A stretch of DNA of 5,617 bases from UBA937 sp031549725. Lineage in GTDB: Bacteria; Spirochaetota; Spirochaetia; Treponematales; Breznakiellaceae. Shown here one piece after another: positions 1-5,539 of the stretch. Location of the stretch: NCBI GenBank assembly GCA_031549725.1, contig JAVBPH010000068.1, positions 1-5,617 on the forward strand. The letters run 5' to 3'. The notes beneath the pieces were generated by a model that made no database searches, was not told the DNA's origin, and saw only the letters and a list, made by a program, of their open reading frames with translations. The first letter of the stretch is position 1; each line of letters begins with the position of its first letter. Both the position numbers and the translations under genes were made by a program.

Positions 1-2
1 AT

Positions 3-110
3 AATGATATCAAGCAGGAGAATGATGATGGTATCATTATCAAAAATGATTTCGTCCCGGTTGATCTTACAGATGACATGGTAAGATGCCCCGGATTGGA
101 GTTGTCTTAA
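3..110 (+). CDS. Possible 3' end of an upstream gene (partial, unrecognised)
   Basis: The frame that ends in TAA at 108-110 is open back to the left edge of the window and has no start codon near its beginning, so if real it is the last 35 residues of a gene that begins outside the window. The residues are acidic with short hydrophobic stretches, ending in DLTDDMVRCPGLELS, which reads like ordinary protein. I recognise no family. A perfect stem-loop begins 7 nt after the stop, as expected at a gene end. Against it, another frame is also open for the first 81 bases, and the first 40 bases carry a 9-bp inverted repeat. The call rests on reading-frame openness and context alone. Confidence 0.42.
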   Translation, partial: NDIKQENDDGIIIKNDFVPVDLTDDMVRCPGLELS

Positions 111-117
111 TCTGTTC

Positions 118-142
118 TTCATACCCTAGGAATGGGTATGAA
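118..142. terminator. Perfect 9-bp stem-loop after the putative upstream stop
   Basis: TTCATACCC (118-126) and GGGTATGAA (134-142) are perfect reverse complements around a 7-nt loop (TAGGAAT). The element sits 7 nt after the TAA at 108-110, where a terminator would be expected. No T-run follows directly; the first T-rich stretch begins about 18 nt later (161-165), so it is not a textbook intrinsic terminator. It could instead be a 3'-end stabilising hairpin or a protein-binding dyad. Confidence 0.45.
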
Positions 143-158
143 TGACGGTTATGCTTCT

Positions 159-180
159 CCTTTTTCTCACCTTTTTCTCT
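159..180. repeat. Tandem pyrimidine-rich 11-mer, two copies
   Basis: CCTTTTTCTCA (159-169) is followed directly by CCTTTTTCTCT (170-180), identical in 10 of 11 positions. It lies in a wider pyrimidine-rich stretch, 154-180, with a single purine at 169. It may be simple sequence. It may also supply the U-rich RNA missing just after the 118-142 hairpin. Confidence 0.5.
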
Positions 181-245
181 GCTCAGAGGTACGCAATACT
201 CTGTACACAGAGGTGAAAGTTTTGGGCGGGACTCTTTACACAGAG
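177..245. repeat. Three related CTCT/AGAG dyads upstream of the trxB promoter
   Basis: Three short palindrome-like units share one plan. CTCTG-CT-CAGAG is at 177-188. CTCTGT-AC-ACAGAG is at 199-212 and is a perfect 6-bp dyad. CTCTTT-AC-ACAGAG is at 232-245 with one mismatched pair. The last two lie in a 16-base direct repeat (198-213 and 231-246) identical in 15 positions. Their centres are about 23 and 33 bp apart, and the last is about 42 bp upstream of the proposed -35. They could be operators for a dimeric regulator or copies of a dispersed intergenic repeat; the sequence alone does not decide. Confidence 0.5.
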
Positions 246-286
246 GACAGACGGATCAAACTTTAAGATAATTCCCCGGATATTCC

Positions 287-315
287 TTATCAATATGATA
301 GAATTAGTGTATACT
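287..315 (+). promoter_or_regulatory. Sigma-70-type promoter for the trxB operon
   Basis: TTATCA (287-292) matches four of six bases of the -35 consensus TTGACA. TATACT (310-315) matches five of six of the -10 consensus TATAAT. The spacer is 17 bp, the optimum. Transcription would start near 322, giving a leader of about 85 nt before the ATG at 408. The surrounding DNA is AT-rich, so other -10-like words exist (TATGAT at 294-299), but that one lacks a good -35. This is the only convincing promoter seen upstream of the tightly packed genes. Confidence 0.6.
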
Positions 316-391
316 TTTTAACGGGAAATAATGTACATCTGGTAATAATAAATCAATGAATTCTGTTCATGAGATTCCCATATTTAATATC

Positions 392-396
392 AGGAG
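392..396 (+). promoter_or_regulatory. Ribosome binding site fixing the trxB start at 408
   Basis: AGGAG lies 11 nt before the ATG at 408-410 and 17 nt before the ATG at 414-416. The further upstream in-frame ATG at 369 has no purine-rich site before it and would add 13 residues ahead of the conserved FAD-binding strand. The 408 start is therefore preferred, although the spacing is somewhat long. Confidence 0.6.
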
Positions 397-407
397 AAGA
401 TCAATAT

Positions 408-1349
408 ATGAGTATGTACGATGCTGATGTGGTTATTATTGGGGCTGGTGCGGCCGGGTTAAGTGCTGGTCAGTATGCTGCCCGGGCAAATCTGAATGCT
501 GTAATCATTGAACAGATGGCCCCCGGGGGGCAGGCTCTTTTAATCGATAGGTTAGAAAATTATCCTGGGAATGTGGACCGGAAAACGGGTTTTGAATTTG
601 CCGATGACATGAAAAAACAAGCTGAAGATTTTGGGGCCCGGATAATAACCGAATCTGTCCATTCCATAAAAAAAGAAAAAAATACTTTTTTTGTTGCCAT
701 GGGTAATGGGACAATCCTGAAATGCCCTGCGGTGATTATTGCTACTGGAGCGAAACACAAGGCCTTGGACATTCCCGGGGAAAAAGAATTTTACGGCCGG
801 GGTGTTTCTTATTGTGCGACCTGTGATGGCCCTTTTTTTAAAAATAAAAAAATCCTTGTTGTGGGGGGAGGGGATTCCGCCTGTGACGAGGGAATTTTCC
901 TGGCTCACCTGACGGAAAATGTGATCCTCATTCACAGAAAGGACCGTTTCAGAGCACAAAAAGGTCTGGCAGAACGGGTTCTGAAAAATCCGCATATTAA
1001 TGTCCGTTTTAATTCCCGGCTTCTGGAAATCAAAGGCGAGCAAAAGGTATCATCCGTAATTATCGAAAGAATGGATAGCGGGGAAGTCTATGAAGAGCCG
1101 GTGGATGCGGTTTTTGTTTTTATCGGTTCCATACCCCAGACCGATCTGGTGCTGGATGTTGATAAAGATGACGGCGGATATATTATTACCGACCAGTCCA
1201 GAAGGACTTCCATTCCTGGACTTTTTGCCGCCGGGGATGTCCGGTCAAGTCCGTTCCGTCAGGTAGTTGTTGCTGCGGCGGATGGAGCAATAGCGGCCCA
1301 TAGTGTATCCCAATATATTGATGAGTTAAAAGGTGAAACCTACAAGTGA
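408..1349 (+). CDS. trxB: Thioredoxin reductase (NADPH, FAD-dependent)
   Basis: TrxB is a cytosolic flavoenzyme that passes electrons from NADPH through FAD and a redox disulfide to thioredoxin. From the ATG at 408 it has 313 residues, normal for the low-molecular-weight bacterial type. Visible in order are the FAD-binding GAGAAG loop (12-17), the redox-active CATC (Cys136 and Cys139, nearly the E. coli positions), the NADPH-domain GGGDSA (153-158), HRKDRFRA (176-183), whose arginines fit binding of the NADPH 2'-phosphate, and the C-terminal FAD motif GLFAAGDV (271-278), followed by an FRQVVVAAADGAIAA stretch. HRKDRFRA and an intact CATC argue against ferredoxin-NADP reductase-like paralogues. 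It is the first gene of the operon and overlaps the next by 4 bp. No thioredoxin gene is in the window. A start at 369 (326 aa) is possible but lacks a ribosome site. Family assignment is secure. Confidence 0.95.
   Translation: MSMYDADVVIIGAGAAGLSAGQYAARANLNAVIIEQMAPGGQALLIDRLENYPGNVDRKTGFEFADDMKKQAEDFGARIITESVHSIKKEKNTFFVAMGNGTILKCPAVIIATGAKHKALDIPGEKEFYGRGVSYCATCDGPFFKNKKILVVGGGDSACDEGIFLAHLTENVILIHRKDRFRAQKGLAERVLKNPHINVRFNSRLLEIKGEQKVSSVIIERMDSGEVYEEPVDAVFVFIGSIPQTDLVLDVDKDDGGYIITDQSRRTSIPGLFAAGDVRSSPFRQVVVAAADGAIAAHSVSQYIDELKGETYK
1331..1336 (+). promoter_or_regulatory. Ribosome binding site for the GTG start at 1346
   Basis: AGGTGA inside the last codons of trxB lies 9 nt before the GTG at 1346-1348. 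It supports this non-ATG start, which overlaps the trxB TGA (GTGA, 1346-1349) and suggests translational coupling. The start also puts a complete signal peptide at the N-terminus, which strengthens the choice. Confidence 0.65.
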
Positions 1350-3028
1350 GATTTTTCCGGGTACTCTTTTTCGTCTTTATTATCCTGCCGGTATTCTCTG
1401 TTTCGGGAACGGATTTTAACAGTCCTGGAACTCCCGAAGGTATCGCCAGGGCAATAGTGGATGAAATGAGTGATGAAGAAGTTCTTGCCCAGACGTTTAT
1501 GCTTGGCTGGGTCGGGGCTGTCCCTTCACCGATCATCATGGATTGGATCAGGGACCGGGGGATCGGCGGTATAAAAATTTTTGGCTGGAACACGGATGAT
1601 ACATTAAAGCTTGCTGAAACCGTCGGGGTGTTGCAGAAACTTTCCCTGGCCGGCAAGTTCTGCATTCCCCTCCTGGTTGCTACTGACCAGGAGGGAGGCT
1701 TGGTTCGCCATGTGAAGGGATCCACCAGCGAAACCCCTGGAAATATGGCCATTGGTGCATCGGGATTTCCCAGGGATGCATATCTGTCCGGTTATTATAT
1801 TGGCCGGGAGCTGGCTGTCCTGGGGGTGAATATGAATTTTGCCCCCGCGGTGGATCTTTATACAAACCGGGGTTCCAAACTGATCGGGCCCAGGGCATTT
1901 GGTGACGATCCTGTAAAGACCGGAATTTTGGGTACGGCTTTTGTAAAGGGCCATGCTGATGCAGGGGTTATTGCTACGGCAAAGCATTTTCCTGGTCATG
2001 GTGATACGGATCTGGATTCCCACGGGATTCTTCCAAAAATCGATGCAGACCTAAATACGCTCTGGGACCGGGAACTGATTCCCTACCGGATGCTGTCCAA
2101 AGAAAACATCCCTGCTATCATGAGCGGTCATCTGGCTTTTCCTCAAACCCCCTCCGGATCAGTTCCGGCTTCACTTTCAAGATGGTTCCTGACGGAACTG
2201 CTCCGGGAAAAAATCGGGTTTACCGGGGTAATCATCACCGACGATTTGATGATGAACGGAGCTACCATGAGCGCCGGCAGTTTATCCAGGGCAGCCAAGC
2301 AAGCCCTGATAGCGGGAAATGATATTATCATGCTGTCAAAAACTCCGAATCTGTATGATTCAGTCTGGATTTCGCTGCTCGATTCCATAAAGCGGGAACC
2401 CGAGTTCCGGGACCGGGTCAGGGATGCGGCCGTCCGGGTGCTTACTTTAAAACTGAAATATCTCCGGGGCGCTAAGGCTGTTCCTTTTATTCCGGATCTT
2501 GAAAAAGTTAAAACCAGTTTTCCCGATGCGGAGGGCGAAGCTTTTTTTCTGGATCTGGCAGCAAGATGTGTGACCTTAATTAAAAATTCCGGCGGAGACC
2601 AGGGAACCGGACTTTTACCCTTGGATATGGAAAAGGCTGGAAAGATTTTACTGGCGGGAAATTTCCAGGATTTTTTTATCAGCGGAAAATCCGCTTTCCC
2701 CGGGGCTGATACATTTTGGTATTCATCGGCCCGGAGCATCCCGGAGCTGCGGTATTTTGCGCGGCAGGCGGATACCATAATTTTTTGCTTGTCCGATTCC
2801 AGCGGCTTGTCTTTCCTGAATAGCTTAAAGGATCTTGGGAAGAAAGTAATAGTTTTTTCAGTATTGAGTCCTGTATATCTTGAAGAAGCCGCCTGGGTGG
2901 ATGGTGCCCTGGCAGTTTACAGCTATGCCCCTTCATCATTTGTTGCGGGGTTTTCGGCCATCCTGGGCAGGATTCCCTTTCAGGGGGTTCTTCCTTTTGC
3001 ATCGGAGAGAATGGAAAAACTCAGATGA
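1346..3028 (+). CDS. nagZ: Secreted glycoside hydrolase family 3, NagZ-type beta-N-acetylhexosaminidase
   Basis: GH3 NagZ enzymes remove terminal beta-linked N-acetylglucosamine, typically from cell-wall muropeptides. This 560-residue protein starts with a signal peptide (basic MRFFR, hydrophobic core about 6-18, likely cut near 20-22), so it should act outside the cytoplasmic membrane. The barrel domain shows DQEGG (114-118), KHFPGHGDTDLDSH (213-226) with the NagZ-specific Asp224/His226 acid-base dyad, and ITDD (297-300), in which Asp299 is the expected nucleophile. A second, GH3 C-terminal-like domain runs from about 385 to the end, with GRIPFQGVLPF at 541-551. The two-domain layout resembles Bacillus NagZ/YbbD rather than the one-domain cytosolic E. 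coli enzyme. After DQEGG the usual RVxR reads LVRH. It overlaps its neighbours by 4 bp on both sides. The family is secure; the natural substrate (peptidoglycan fragments, chitin or other glycans) is inferred. Confidence 0.9.
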   Translation: MRFFRVLFFVFIILPVFSVSGTDFNSPGTPEGIARAIVDEMSDEEVLAQTFMLGWVGAVPSPIIMDWIRDRGIGGIKIFGWNTDDTLKLAETVGVLQKLSLAGKFCIPLLVATDQEGGLVRHVKGSTSETPGNMAIGASGFPRDAYLSGYYIGRELAVLGVNMNFAPAVDLYTNRGSKLIGPRAFGDDPVKTGILGTAFVKGHADAGVIATAKHFPGHGDTDLDSHGILPKIDADLNTLWDRELIPYRMLSKENIPAIMSGHLAFPQTPSGSVPASLSRWFLTELLREKIGFTGVIITDDLMMNGATMSAGSLSRAAKQALIAGNDIIMLSKTPNLYDSVWISLLDSIKREPEFRDRVRDAAVRVLTLKLKYLRGAKAVPFIPDLEKVKTSFPDAEGEAFFLDLAARCVTLIKNSGGDQGTGLLPLDMEKAGKILLAGNFQDFFISGKSAFPGADTFWYSSARSIPELRYFARQADTIIFCLSDSSGLSFLNSLKDLGKKVIVFSVLSPVYLEEAAWVDGALAVYSYAPSSFVAGFSAILGRIPFQGVLPFASERMEKLR

Positions 3029-3867
3029 ACGGCAAATACCGCTGGATATCCCTAAAGCGAAATAGTTATGAAGGGCTCGAAGCTTTTTTCAGAGAACATG
3101 AACATCTTTGTACAGCTCCTGCTGCAAAATTCAAGAAGGGATTACAGAAACGGGATAAGGTTTGGAAACTAAGTGATGAAAGCGGCAGATTCAATTCCCT
3201 GCTGCTCTATTCCGGCAGAACCCTATTCCCTGTTTTTAATGGCCATGACCCGGTTCCGGTACCCCGGTTTATGCGTTTTTTACTTATACGGTGTCCCGTT
3301 TACGCTATCCAGGGATCAGGCAGGGACGTGCATCAACTTGAAGAAATGCTTACTGGTTACAGGTATGTAGCCAGTGACTCAAAAGATTTTTATCTTATGA
3401 AGTTGGATAACCTTCCTGCGGATCCTGAAAAAACCGAACCCAAACTGGTTATAAGAAAGCCCGGAGTTAAGGATGTCCATGGCTTGTATGAACTCCATAA
3501 ACAATATGAAATTGAGGAAGTTATTCCCATAAACGGTACATTTAATCCGGTCAGCTGCCGGTATGTGGTTGAATCCATGATGGCCCGCGGTCAGGTGCTG
3601 GTGGGTGAACTCGAGGGGAAATTGGTTGCAAAGGTAAATATCAATGCTGATTCCTATACCCGGTATCAGATCGGCGGGGTTTTTGTGGACCCGGCTTTCC
3701 GCGGCAAAGGATATGCTACCCAGGTGGTGGCTGAGTTCTGCCGGCTGCTGATTTCAGAGGGCAAGGGCATTAATCTTTTTGTTAAAAAAGTGAATATCCC
3801 TGCGGTGAAGGTATATAAAAAACTTGGATTTCAAATTATTTCGGATTACCGGATAACCTATTATTGA
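3025..3867 (+). CDS. GNAT-family N-acetyltransferase with extra N-terminal domain
   Basis: This 280-residue cytosolic protein has a C-terminal GNAT domain from about residue 139. The acetyl-CoA pyrophosphate loop is FVDPAFRGKGYAT with R226-G-K-G-Y-A231, matching R/Q-x-x-G-x-A. The later VNIPAVKVYKKLGF (256-269) supplies the usual Asn257 and Tyr264 of motif B. The first 130 or so residues lack an acetyl-CoA loop; the segment IQGSGRDVHQLEEML (from 95) recalls the N-terminal half of two-part GNAT proteins (COG3393/DUF4081-like), and the length fits. The substrate is unknown; small molecules, protein N-termini or lysines are all possible. The ATG at 3025 overlaps the preceding TGA (ATGA). The site before it is weak (GGAGAG at 3004-3009, 15 nt away), so translation probably depends on coupling to nagZ. 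Confidence 0.85.
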   Translation: MNGKYRWISLKRNSYEGLEAFFREHEHLCTAPAAKFKKGLQKRDKVWKLSDESGRFNSLLLYSGRTLFPVFNGHDPVPVPRFMRFLLIRCPVYAIQGSGRDVHQLEEMLTGYRYVASDSKDFYLMKLDNLPADPEKTEPKLVIRKPGVKDVHGLYELHKQYEIEEVIPINGTFNPVSCRYVVESMMARGQVLVGELEGKLVAKVNINADSYTRYQIGGVFVDPAFRGKGYATQVVAEFCRLLISEGKGINLFVKKVNIPAVKVYKKLGFQIISDYRITYY

Positions 3868-3872
3868 AGGAG
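3867..3872 (+). promoter_or_regulatory. Ribosome binding site fixing the yjbQ start at 3879
   Basis: AAGGAG spans the last base of the GNAT stop codon and lies 6 nt before the ATG at 3879-3881. It rules in favour of that ATG over the in-frame TTG at 3864, which would overlap the GNAT stop but has no site of its own. Confidence 0.75.
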
Positions 3873-3878
3873 CAGGTG

Positions 3879-4289
3879 ATGACCAGGCTGGAAACATTTC
3901 AGGTACGTACCCAAAGAAAAAATGAATGGATTAATATTACCGAGCAGGTAGGTACGGTGGTACGCAATTCGGATGTCTCCGAAGGGATCTGTGTTGTTTT
4001 TATCCCACACACCACAGCAGCGGTAACCATTAATGAGAACGCCGATCCGGATGTTCCCAGGGATGTTTTATTTTCCCTGGACATCATTTCCCCGGACCGG
4101 CCGGAATTCAGGCACAGCGAAGGTAATTCCGCGGCCCACACGAAAACAAGCCTGGTGGGACCTTCGCTGAATATTATCGTGACAAAGGGAAAACTCTTAC
4201 TTGGCACCTGGCAGGGAATATGGTTCAATGAATTTGACGGTCCCAGGACCAGAAGCGTTCATATCAGAGTATTAGGTGAAAAGGAGTAA
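3879..4289 (+). CDS. yjbQ: YjbQ / UPF0047 family protein (secondary thiamine-phosphate synthase type)
   Basis: This is a 136-residue single-domain protein, the normal size of the family. The family signatures are complete: HTTAAVTINENADPDV starting at His44, HSEGNSAAH from His79 to His87, a VxxGKLLLGTWQ segment, and a FDGPRTRSVHIRVLG ending. The three conserved histidines are clustered in the family and are thought to form an anion- or metal-binding pocket. E. coli YjbQ has weak thiamine-phosphate synthase activity and can replace ThiE when overproduced, but its true role is unsettled; no other thiamine gene is in this window, so that function should not be assumed. It has a strong ribosome site. 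It begins 11 nt after the acetyltransferase gene and ends 2 nt before the next. A TTG start at 3864 would add five residues and is less likely. Confidence 0.92.
   Translation: MTRLETFQVRTQRKNEWINITEQVGTVVRNSDVSEGICVVFIPHTTAAVTINENADPDVPRDVLFSLDIISPDRPEFRHSEGNSAAHTKTSLVGPSLNIIVTKGKLLLGTWQGIWFNEFDGPRTRSVHIRVLGEKE
4281..4286 (+). promoter_or_regulatory. Ribosome binding site for the DUF4349 lipoprotein
   Basis: AAGGAG lies at the end of yjbQ, 5 nt before the ATG at 4292 and 8 nt before a second, adjacent ATG at 4295. The second spacing is closer to ideal, so the first methionine may not be used; the protein would differ by one residue. Confidence 0.6.
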
Positions 4290-4291
4290 TC

Positions 4292-5263
4292 ATGATGAAA
4301 AAAAATATTTTTGTAACAGTACTGCTGTGTTTGGTATGGGTACTTTTTTCCTGCGGGGCCAAAAAGGATGCTCCGTATGAAGCAACAGATTATGAATCAA
4401 AGCAGGGCAGCACGCTTTTTGGTAATATGGATATGGTATGGGAAAGTACAGGATTTAACCCCGAGGGACCCCCCGGCGTTGAAGCCCAGGCTGCTCCTGC
4501 TCCAAGGGATGTGTCGAATCTCTATGGAACTGTAACGGTAAATAAGGAAGTCCCCGCAGCAAATCTTGATTCTGCGTTAGCCGAAAGAAAACTTGTAAAA
4601 ACTACCAATATATTTATCAGGGTTGATGATATGGGCAAAGCCTCCGAAACAATCAACAATATGATGAAGAGTTATGGAGCGTATTCCAGTTCCACCCAGA
4701 TCGAGGAAAACCGTCAAACCTATGTCATCAGGGTGCCCTCATCATCGTATGAAGCTATGCTTGGCCAGGTGAACGGGCTGGGAAAGGTAACCACCCGGAA
4801 CGATTCTGTGGAGGATGTGACCCTTCAGTATTACGACCTGGAAGGCAGGTTAAACACCCGGAAGGAGCTGCTGAAAACCTATCAGTCCTATTTGAACAAG
4901 GCAAAAAACATTGAAGAAATCCTTTCCGTCGAAAAGAAAATTGCCGAGCTGCAGAATGAAATTGATTCATACGGTTCCCGGCTTACCAAGCTGGCCAACC
5001 AGGTAGATTATTCCACCATTATGCTTATCCTGCACGGACCGACCCCCGGTTACACTTACCATGAACCGACCATCCTGGAACGCATTAAAGATATCTTTGG
5101 AAATTATGGTGATTTCCTCTCCGGTGCGGTTATAATAATTCTGCAAATTATCATCTATGGAATTCCTGTTCTTGGTGTGGTGGCTTTGATGTTCTGGCTT
5201 CTTTTTGGGAAGGTCGGGCTCATCAGAAGGCTTTGGCGGCTGATATCGAAAAAGAAGGAATAA
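4292..5263 (+). CDS. DUF4349-type lipoprotein with C-terminal membrane segment
   Basis: A 323-residue envelope protein of unknown function. The N-terminus is a lipoprotein signal (KK, hydrophobic core, then VLFSC with Cys21 as the lipidated residue). Residues 22-97 form a low-complexity linker rich in Pro and Ala around GPPGVEAQAAPAPRD. From about 98 it follows the DUF4349 plan: a strand with IFIRVDDM, then YVIRVPSSSYEAML, LGKVTTRNDSVEDVT, and YYDLEGRLNTR. Residues 183-237 are heptad-like and probably a coiled coil. A long hydrophobic stretch at about 277-306, with Pro292 in the middle, is followed by a basic tail (RRLWRL, KKK), which by the positive-inside rule lies in the cytoplasm. The protein should therefore be tied to the inner membrane at both ends, with the folded part outside. 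It is the last gene before a strong hairpin. It could be an envelope scaffold or sensor; nothing shows which. Confidence 0.82.
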   Translation: MMKKNIFVTVLLCLVWVLFSCGAKKDAPYEATDYESKQGSTLFGNMDMVWESTGFNPEGPPGVEAQAAPAPRDVSNLYGTVTVNKEVPAANLDSALAERKLVKTTNIFIRVDDMGKASETINNMMKSYGAYSSSTQIEENRQTYVIRVPSSSYEAMLGQVNGLGKVTTRNDSVEDVTLQYYDLEGRLNTRKELLKTYQSYLNKAKNIEEILSVEKKIAELQNEIDSYGSRLTKLANQVDYSTIMLILHGPTPGYTYHEPTILERIKDIFGNYGDFLSGAVIIILQIIIYGIPVLGVVALMFWLLFGKVGLIRRLWRLISKKKE

Positions 5264-5271
5264 TGCATTGC

Positions 5272-5317
5272 TGAACATCACAGAAACTTTTTTATGAAAA
5301 AGTTTCTGTGATGTTCA
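5272..5317. terminator. Perfect 21-bp hairpin at the end of the operon
   Basis: The arms 5272-5292 and 5297-5317 are exact reverse complements around a 4-nt loop (TATG), starting 8 nt after the last stop codon. The outer part reads TGAACATCACAG and the inner part is a run of five T facing five A. Position makes it the probable transcript end. No T-run follows the right arm, so it is not a classical intrinsic terminator and may act as a 3'-end stabiliser or need another factor. Because it is symmetric it would serve either strand equally. Confidence 0.65.
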
Positions 5318-5384
5318 CTGGTTCAGGTCTAATGATGCTGCCCTCATGGCTGCGCTAAAAATCAAAAACGTTAATGAATATGAT

Positions 5385-5424
5385 GGGCACCTCTAAAAAC
5401 TCGGTTAGATTTTTAGAGGTGCCC
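5385..5424. terminator. Second hairpin, 15-bp perfect stem
   Basis: GGGCACCTCTAAAAA (5385-5399) pairs perfectly with TTTTTAGAGGTGCCC (5410-5424) around a 10-nt loop. A T-run (5434-5438) begins 9 nt after the stem, too far for a classical terminator but suggestive. It may back up the first hairpin, or serve a gene converging from beyond the right edge. The 5318-5384 gap between the hairpins shows no gene or clear signal. Confidence 0.55.
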
Positions 5425-5446
5425 TCGGAGAAATTTTTATTCGCAG

Positions 5447-5539
5447 GTGGGTTTAATACCTTCTGCACGCTCCCGCGTGCGAGGCTCTGGGGCGTTCTAA
5501 AAATCTTGTAAATCAAAATTGTATGGGTATTAAACCCAC
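5447..5539. repeat. 14-bp perfect inverted repeat, arms 65 nt apart
   Basis: GTGGGTTTAATACC (5447-5460) is the exact reverse complement of GGTATTAAACCCAC (5526-5539). The right copy also lies in a small local dyad, TGGGT-ATTAA-ACCCA (5524-5538), and between GTATGG (5521-5526) and CCATAC (5547-5552). The left copy runs straight into the GC-rich repeat at 5459, so the two repeat types form one composite element. Confidence 0.75.

Noticed and set aside
369..407. Upstream in-frame ATG giving TrxB 13 extra residues
   Set aside because: No ribosome binding site precedes it, and the extra residues lie ahead of the conserved FAD-binding strand, while AGGAG at 392-396 serves the ATG at 408.
552..1043. 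163-codon open frame on the minus strand within trxB
   Set aside because: It is antisense to the catalytic core of TrxB and its translation is low-complexity and unlike any family.
1186..1752. 188-codon open frame on the minus strand across the trxB/nagZ junction
   Set aside because: It is antisense to two well-supported genes and has no recognisable domain.
2143..2778. 211-codon open frame on the minus strand
   Set aside because: It lies wholly inside the GH3 gene, shows no family motif, and is explained by codon bias of the plus-strand gene.
3864..3878. TTG start for yjbQ overlapping the acetyltransferase stop by 4 bp
   Set aside because: It would match the overlap style of the first two junctions, but the strong AAGGAG at 3867-3872 is placed for the ATG at 3879.
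4967..5281. 104-codon minus-strand frame running past the end of the lipoprotein gene
   Set aside because: Almost all of it is antisense to the lipoprotein gene, it starts within the hairpin, and no domain is visible.
5318..5384. tRNA-like GGTTCAGGTCT word after the first hairpin
   Set aside because: It resembles a T-loop only by a few bases; no acceptor or anticodon stems can be drawn around it.
5374..5511. Possible 45-residue peptide on the plus strand
   Set aside because: It has no ribosome site and runs through the second hairpin and the composite repeat, so its openness is probably chance.
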